From contig NZ_BMQJ01000029.1 of the NCBI RefSeq assembly GCF_014648055.1, positions 1 to 55,141 of the forward strand: 55,141 bases of DNA, read 5' to 3'. Positions 50,833 to 55,141 of the stretch are shown here, piece by piece (position 1 is the first letter of the stretch; the number at the start of each line of letters is the position of its first letter). The notes under the pieces were generated by a model. The model made no database searches. It worked only from the letters and a program-made list of their open reading frames with translations, and was not told the DNA's origin. This DNA is from Streptosporangium pseudovulgare. Its GTDB lineage: Bacteria > Actinomycetota > Actinomycetes > Streptosporangiales > Streptosporangiaceae. The translations under genes were made by a program, and so were the position numbers.

Positions 50833-52302
50833 ATGCGTTCCCCCGTTTCGGGAAAACTCGCAATCTGCCTCCTCGCCGGATTCGCCGCCGTGGCATGCAG
50901 CGCGATGCCCACGCCCGCCCCGACGCCGCCCCCGGTCACAACGCCACCCCCGGTCACGACCCCGACGCCGGCGGATGCTGCCACCTCGGCTCCGCCACCG
51001 AGCGTCACGCCCTTCACCGCCGTCGTCCCTCCCGCGGCGAGCGTCGTCGCGGCTGCCCGCAAGGTTCGGGCCGCGCATGACTACAACGGCGATGGCTACC
51101 CCGATCTGGTCGTCGGAGCCCCTCAGGCCACGGCGGACGGCAAAGCGCTGATCCTGCGGGCCGAGGTGCTGTACGGCTCCGCCGACGGCCTCACCACCAC
51201 CAAACGCGAGATCGTTTCCACCGGCGTCGTGGCACCCCGCACAGATGACGAAACCCTGAGTCTCGCCTCCGGCGACTTCGACCGAGATGGATACGCCGAC
51301 CTGGCGATCGTTGTACCGGTGGCGAATGACCCCGCCGCCCCGCAGGAACTTCGCACCAACCACCAGCTGACCATCGTCTTCGGCACCGCCGATGGGCTCT
51401 CCGGCACACCGGTCACCGTGACGCAGCCGCCGGCGGCCGGGTGGCTCAACCTCCTGACGGCCGCCGGAGACTTCAACAAGGACGGATACCAGGATCTGGT
51501 CGTGACGGACGACACCAGGGTGTGGGTGACCTATGGCGGCCACGGCATCAGGAAGGGACGGGCAAGCTGGAAGACCGTCCTGTCAGAGGCCGCCTACGTC
51601 GGCTCGTTCGCGACCGGAGACGTCACCGGCGACGGCTTCGTCGACCTCGCTGTGGCCTATTCGGTGGGCGATCCAGCCGAAGAGGGAACGGGCGTGGTGT
51701 ACCGTGGCTCGCCGACCGGCCTGGCGGGCCGTGTGCCCGGCATTTTCCCCGGCTGGGGCGTGGGCGCCGTGGCGATCGGCGACATCGACGGCGACGGCTT
51801 CGGCGACGTGATCGCGGGCAATTCCTACGCAGACGCCGAGGACTCGGGAGGCCAGATCTACATCAGCAGAGGCTCGGCTGGCGGGCTGGCCGAGCGGCGG
51901 TTGCTGGGGCCAGGCTCTCCGGGCATGCCCAAGACCACGGATGTCGCTGGCGGCTTCGGCTCATCCGTTGCCGTCGGCGATGTCGACGCCGACGGGTACA
52001 GCGACGTCGCTGTCGGCGGCGGTGGAGATACCGGGGCCGTCTACATCCTGCGTGGCCGACGCGGCGGCCTGTCGGCCCGGGATGCCCAGGTGCTCGTCCC
52101 CGAGACCGTCGGCATCTCCGACCCCAACACGGCGGGATTCGGCCAGGCCGTGTCCCTGATAGACCTCGACGGCGACGCCGCCGCCGAACTCCTCGCCGCC
52201 GCTTACGGGGCCGTGTCCGTGTACTCACCATCTGGACGCAGCGCCCCCGTCCACGTCACCCCCGAGCAACGAGGCGACGACTTCGGCTACCCGTTGAACT
52301 AA
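50833..52302 (+). CDS. FG-GAP repeat beta-propeller lipoprotein
   Basis: 489 residues. The signal peptide KLAICLLAGFAAVACSA has a lipobox ending in Cys. A Pro/Thr-rich spacer (PTPPPVTTPPPVTTPTPAD) follows. Then come about seven integrin-like FG-GAP blades with calcium-binding loops: DYNGDGYPDLVVG, DFDRDGYADLAI, DFNKDGYQDLVV, DVTGDGFVDLAV, DIDGDGFGDVIAG, DVDADGYSDVAVG and the weaker DLDGDAAAELLAA. It is exposed outside the membrane, probably in binding or adhesion. No catalytic motif is seen. The ATG at 50833 is fixed by the signal peptide and the -10 box. Confidence 0.88.
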   Translation: MRSPVSGKLAICLLAGFAAVACSAMPTPAPTPPPVTTPPPVTTPTPADAATSAPPPSVTPFTAVVPPAASVVAAARKVRAAHDYNGDGYPDLVVGAPQATADGKALILRAEVLYGSADGLTTTKREIVSTGVVAPRTDDETLSLASGDFDRDGYADLAIVVPVANDPAAPQELRTNHQLTIVFGTADGLSGTPVTVTQPPAAGWLNLLTAAGDFNKDGYQDLVVTDDTRVWVTYGGHGIRKGRASWKTVLSEAAYVGSFATGDVTGDGFVDLAVAYSVGDPAEEGTGVVYRGSPTGLAGRVPGIFPGWGVGAVAIGDIDGDGFGDVIAGNSYADAEDSGGQIYISRGSAGGLAERRLLGPGSPGMPKTTDVAGGFGSSVAVGDVDADGYSDVAVGGGGDTGAVYILRGRRGGLSARDAQVLVPETVGISDPNTAGFGQAVSLIDLDGDAAAELLAAAYGAVSVYSPSGRSAPVHVTPEQRGDDFGYPLN

Positions 52303-52369
52303 CGCCCTGTAAGAGCGGCGCCGGGGATGGAACGTAAACTCTTATTGCAGAGAGTTACTCTGGGGCTGG

Positions 52370-54004
52370 TTGCACGGACCCGAGTGGGGCCCGTCCTGGT
52401 CGAACACGCTGATCAGCGTGCGGCAGGTCGCGCAGCGCAACGTGGGACGTCGGACGGCGGGGATCGACGGCGAGGTCGCGCTGACCTCGATCGAGCGGAT
52501 GAAGACGGCACGGCAGGTCCACCACAGCCGGGCCACCTGGGATCCCCTGCCCGTCCGACGGGTGTATGTCCCCAAGTCCAACGGGCGGCAGCGTCCGCTC
52601 GGCATTCCAGTGATCATGGACCGCTGCCATCAGGCAAGGGTTCGCAACGCGCTGGAACCTGAATGGGAGGCCCGGTTCGAGCCGAAGCCGTATGGATTTC
52701 GACCGGGCCGGAGCTGCGCGGACGCGATCGGCGCGTTACACGTCACCCTCAGAGGAGCCAACAGGCGAGTGTGGATCCTGGACGCCGACCTGTCGGCGGC
52801 CTTCGACAGGATCTCTCACGACGCCCTGCTGGCCGCGCTCGGGTCGTTCCCCGCGAAGGGGATGATCCGGGACTGGCTGAGGGCTGGCGTGATCGAGAAC
52901 GGGTCATTCGCCTCCGCCGAGGAGGGCACTCCTCAAGGTGGGGTGATCAGCCCGTTGCTGATGAACGTCGCCCTTCATGGACTGGAGACAGCCGCAGGAG
53001 TGCGCTACTACGAGTCCGTCTCTTGGGCGGGCAAGACGCGGCGCACTTCCCCGGTGCTGGTGAGATACGCAGACGACCTGGTGGTGTGCTGCCACAGCCA
53101 GCGGCAGGCCCAGCAGGTCAAGGACAACCTCGCGCGCTGGCTGGCTCCTCGGGGGCTGGCCTTCAACGAGGACAAGACCCAGATCGTCCACCTCACCGAG
53201 GGATTCGATTTTCTGGGGTTCAATGTCCGCCGTTACCCGAACGGCAAGCTGCTGATCAAACCCAGCCCAGCGGCCGTCAAGCGGATCCGGGAACGGCTGG
53301 CGGCCGAGGTCCGCGCATTGCGCGGAGGCAACGCCGCCAGGGTGATAACCAAGCTCAGCCCCATCACCCGTGGCTGGGCCGCCTACTACCGAGGGGTGGT
53401 GTCCAGCGAGATCTTCGCCTCGCTGGACCACTACGCCTGGAAACTGCTCTACAAATGGGCCAAGCGCAGCCACCCCACCAAGTCGAAGAGATGGATCATC
53501 CGCCGCTACTTCGGCAGGTTCAACAAGTTCAGGAACGACCGCTGGGTGTTCGGCGCCCGCGACCGGCTCGACCGGACCGGCCGACCGTTCTACCTGGTCA
53601 AGTTCTGCTGGACCGACATCGTTCGGCACCAGGTGGTCACGGGACGATCATCTCCGGATGACCCCGACCTGATCGACTACTGGGTCTCCCGCAGGCGGCG
53701 GGTCACACCGCCGCTGGACAGCTATAACCTCCGCCTGCTCGACAGGCAGAAGGGACGCTGCCCGCTCTACGGAGACCACCTGCTCACCACAGACCAACCA
53801 CCCCAATCCCCGCACGAGTGGGAGAGATGGTGGTTGGGCACGGCGCGCAGGGCCATTGCCGCTGACTACCTGACACACCAGGGCCGCAGCGGCCAGGACG
53901 GTGACAGAACCCGCTTGGTGCACACCTCCTGCAACCAACGGCTACACGCCCGACATCGCAGAGAAATTTCACGTCAACCCGCAACGCCCTCGCGGCTTGC
54001 TTGA
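52370..54004 (+). CDS. Group II intron reverse transcriptase/maturase, N-terminally truncated
   Basis: 544 residues. RT motifs include RRVYVPKSNGRQRPLGIPVIMDR, KPYGFRPGRSCADAI, WILDADLSAAFDRISHD, GTPQGGVISPLL and YADD (233-236). A maturase X domain follows (PITRGWAAYYRGVVSSE; YFGRFNKFRNDRWVFG). A C-terminal HNH-type nuclease region has CPLYGDHLL with C464 and Tyr467 where the second zinc Cys is expected, and LVHTSCNQRLHARH. Relatives have about 70-80 more N-terminal residues ending in LRS-x-(S/A)NTL; here similarity begins at SNTLISVRQV, so the listed TTG is only the frame's start. Likely not fully active. Confidence 0.85.
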   Translation: MHGPEWGPSWSNTLISVRQVAQRNVGRRTAGIDGEVALTSIERMKTARQVHHSRATWDPLPVRRVYVPKSNGRQRPLGIPVIMDRCHQARVRNALEPEWEARFEPKPYGFRPGRSCADAIGALHVTLRGANRRVWILDADLSAAFDRISHDALLAALGSFPAKGMIRDWLRAGVIENGSFASAEEGTPQGGVISPLLMNVALHGLETAAGVRYYESVSWAGKTRRTSPVLVRYADDLVVCCHSQRQAQQVKDNLARWLAPRGLAFNEDKTQIVHLTEGFDFLGFNVRRYPNGKLLIKPSPAAVKRIRERLAAEVRALRGGNAARVITKLSPITRGWAAYYRGVVSSEIFASLDHYAWKLLYKWAKRSHPTKSKRWIIRRYFGRFNKFRNDRWVFGARDRLDRTGRPFYLVKFCWTDIVRHQVVTGRSSPDDPDLIDYWVSRRRRVTPPLDSYNLRLLDRQKGRCPLYGDHLLTTDQPPQSPHEWERWWLGTARRAIAADYLTHQGRSGQDGDRTRLVHTSCNQRLHARHRREISRQPATPSRLA

Positions 54005-54037
54005 GCCGGATGCGGTGCCAAGCCGCACGTCCGGTTC
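54003..54037 (+). ncRNA. Group II intron domain V
   Basis: GAGCCGGATGCGGT and GCCGCACGTCCGGTTC form the classic two-part domain V hairpin: outer stem GAGCCGGA/TCCGGTTC with one G-U pair, CG bulge, inner stem TGCGGT/GCCGCA and a short loop. The catalytic AGC triad is at 54004-54006. It overlaps the RT stop codon by two bases. Confidence 0.88.
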
Positions 54038-54044
54038 TGAGGGG

Positions 54045-54070
54045 GCCGGGGCGCAGTAATGCGTCCCGGC
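54045..54070 (+). ncRNA. Group II intron domain VI stem
   Basis: GCCGGGGCGCA-GTAA-TGCGTCCCGGC forms an 11-bp stem (one G-U pair) with a GTAA tetraloop, seven bases after domain V. This is the expected position of domain VI. The unpaired A at 54072 is the likely lariat branch point. Confidence 0.75.
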
Positions 54071-54080
54071 TACCCGACAC

Positions 54081-54641
54081 GCTCCGCCCGAACCAGCACC
54101 TACCCCCGATCCCGGACAGAACCGCAAGGAGGCGTTGCAGGTGGCCCGGCGCCGCTACCGGGCCGCCCGCGTCGGCATCCCCCTGCCCTCCGAACCTGTG
54201 CCGCAGCAGAAGGACGGCGACCGGGAGGGCGAGTTGCAGGTGCGGTTGACCGCTCAGAGCATCCTGACCGCCCGCCTGCGCGACGACCGCCCCGCGGACC
54301 AGCGCTCCACCCTCCCGGCCGCACCGACCTTCTGGGAGGGGATGGGCCTGAATCTGAGCGGCGCCACCCTCATCGACTTCTCCATGACGAATGGCCATGT
54401 CACCGAGGCCATCTTCAATAAGGCGACCTTCAGCGGGAGCGCCTGGCTCGCCGAGGCAACCTTCACCGAGAATGCCTGGTTCAACAAGGCGACCTTCGAG
54501 AGCGCCTGGTTCACCGGGGCGACCTTCCACAAGACTGCCCAGCTCGGCGCGGCTGTGGTGGTCGATCCAGCAGCCAATCATGCGTGGCCGGACGGGTGGC
54601 GGCTAATAGCTCCTAACAGAATGATCTCCGTTGTGGTTTGA
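54081..54641 (+). pseudogene. Pentapeptide-repeat protein, truncated at both ends
   Basis: Immediately after the intron, the frame encodes APPEPAPTPDPGQNRKEAL, QVARRRYRAARVGIPLPSEP and then repeats of the A-x-F type (LNLSGATLIDF; EAIFNKATFSGSAWLAEATF; ENAWFNKATFESAWFTGATF). The N-terminus is missing because the intron precedes it without an upstream exon. Near 54600 the sequence changes to insertion-sequence DNA and stops at 54641. A right-handed beta-helix protein of unknown function was destroyed by two insertions. Confidence 0.65.
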
Positions 54642-54668
54642 TCTCTCGCTGTAACGGCAGCGGGAGGG

Positions 54669-55141
54669 GTGAGCGGGTTGGCGCGGCTGAAGCCGTGGGA
54701 GGTCGGTGACGAACTGTGGGCGATCATCGAGCCGCTGTTGCCCAAACACCAGCGGCGAGCCCGCCGGCCAGGGCGAAAGCGTCCGGATGACCGCCTGGCG
54801 CTGCAGGGCATCCTGTTCGTGCTGCACACCGGCATCGCGTGGGAGCATCCGCCGCAGGAACCGGGGTACGGCTCGGGCATGACGTGCCGGCGGCGGCTGA
54901 ACGAGTGGCACAAGGCCGGGGCCTGGCAGCGCCTGCACGAGGTGCTCCTGGCCAGGCTCAGGGCGGCGGACGCGATCGACCTCTCCCGGGCCTCGGCGGA
55001 CTCCTCCCACATCAGAGCCCTAAAAGGGGGGGGCGCGGACCGGGCCGTCCCCGGTCGACCGGGGACGATCCGGCAGCAGGCACCATCTGATCGTCGATGC
55101 CACCGGCATCCCTTTGGCGGTGATCCTGACCGGCGGCAACC
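54669..55141 (+). pseudogene. IS5-family transposase, frameshifted and cut by the window end
   Basis: GTG 54669 begins SGLARLKPWEVGDELWAIIEPLLPKHQRRARRPGRKRPDDRLALQGILFVLHTGIAWEHPPQEPGYGSGMTCRRRL, the DUF4096 N-terminal part of IS5-type transposases, then SADSSHIRALKGG. After the run A4G8 (55022-55033) the +1 frame continues GPSPVDRGRSGSRHHLIVDATGIPLAVILTGGN. One G too many, or a programmed frameshift, explains the break. The IS probably starts near 54600. Its right end lies outside the window. Confidence 0.8.

Larger units (their letters stand above)
52370..54079 (+). mobile_element. Group II intron, 5'-truncated
   Basis: The RT gene is followed directly by domains V and VI, and the intron's 3' end is about 54079 (TACCCGAC, with a candidate branch-point A at 54072). 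No 5' half (consensus GUGYG start, domains I-III) is recognisable upstream, because 52302 is already the end of the FG-GAP gene. Such 5' truncation is a common result of incomplete retrohoming. The left boundary is uncertain (52303-52410). Confidence 0.75.

Overview
The window is about 55 kb of very GC-rich DNA with strong third-position GC bias, many GTG starts, frequent divergent regulator/target pairs and actinobacterial families (RecD2, an Rv2578c-like radical SAM protein, SpoIIE phosphatase with a STAS partner, a MmyB-like remnant, XRE-cupin, a TioE-like double MerR). It comes from a high-GC filamentous actinomycete. Streptosporangiales (Actinomadura/Nonomuraea-like) is my best guess, by inference only. 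I saw no rRNA, tRNA or CRISPR array.

Region 1 (1-16.1 kb): a Tn3-like fragment fused in frame to the tail of an MFS gene; a putative lipoprotein; a resistance-type cluster (erythromycin-esterase-like protein, Vat/CatB-like acetyltransferase, divergent TetR); recD2; then regulator/target units: LysR with a frameshifted MFS gene, XRE-cupin with a thioredoxin-reductase-like flavoprotein, ArsR, GNAT, double MerR, and MarR with a small membrane protein. A 58-bp stretch of the flavoprotein gene (FAD-binding glycine loop) recurs, in the same reading frame, inside the GNAT gene 2.3 kb away.

Region 2 (16.2-23.9 kb): a tightly coupled operon of SpoIIE phosphatase, a cobalamin-binding protein carrying the W-x9-EH and GExH signatures of the CarH photoreceptor, and a STAS antagonist. 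It looks like a light- or B12-responsive partner-switching module. An L,D-transpeptidase lipoprotein, an S9 peptidase and a radical SAM protein follow.

Region 3 (24-36 kb): an accessory region. It holds a scar of three truncated genes (alcohol dehydrogenase, MFS, MmyB-type regulator), a decayed ABC ATPase, and two tyrosine recombinases. Each recombinase sits beside a small membrane-anchored protein with a ribosomal L7/L12-CTD-like helical motif. The first recombinase has a dif-like site (10-bp arms, 6-bp centre) 38 bp upstream of its start. A GlxA-type AraC regulator and a GH43-like protein share an inverted 22-bp motif.

Region 4 (36-44.9 kb): more conserved genes: DUF4037, GNAT overlapping purB, an RND efflux pump with divergent MarR and a clear palindromic operator, an SDR, and a GCS2-type carboxylate-amine ligase.

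Region 5 (44.9-55.1 kb): mobile DNA. A 4.86-kb Tn3-family element with perfect 30-bp terminal inverted repeats carries a decayed transposase and two passenger genes, one with SUKH-like features, behind a 50-bp near-perfect palindrome. After it come a truncated conserved protein, an FG-GAP beta-propeller lipoprotein, a 5'-truncated group II intron with recognisable domains V and VI, a pentapeptide-repeat gene cut on both sides, and an IS5-like transposase that runs off the window with a frameshift at an A4G8 run.
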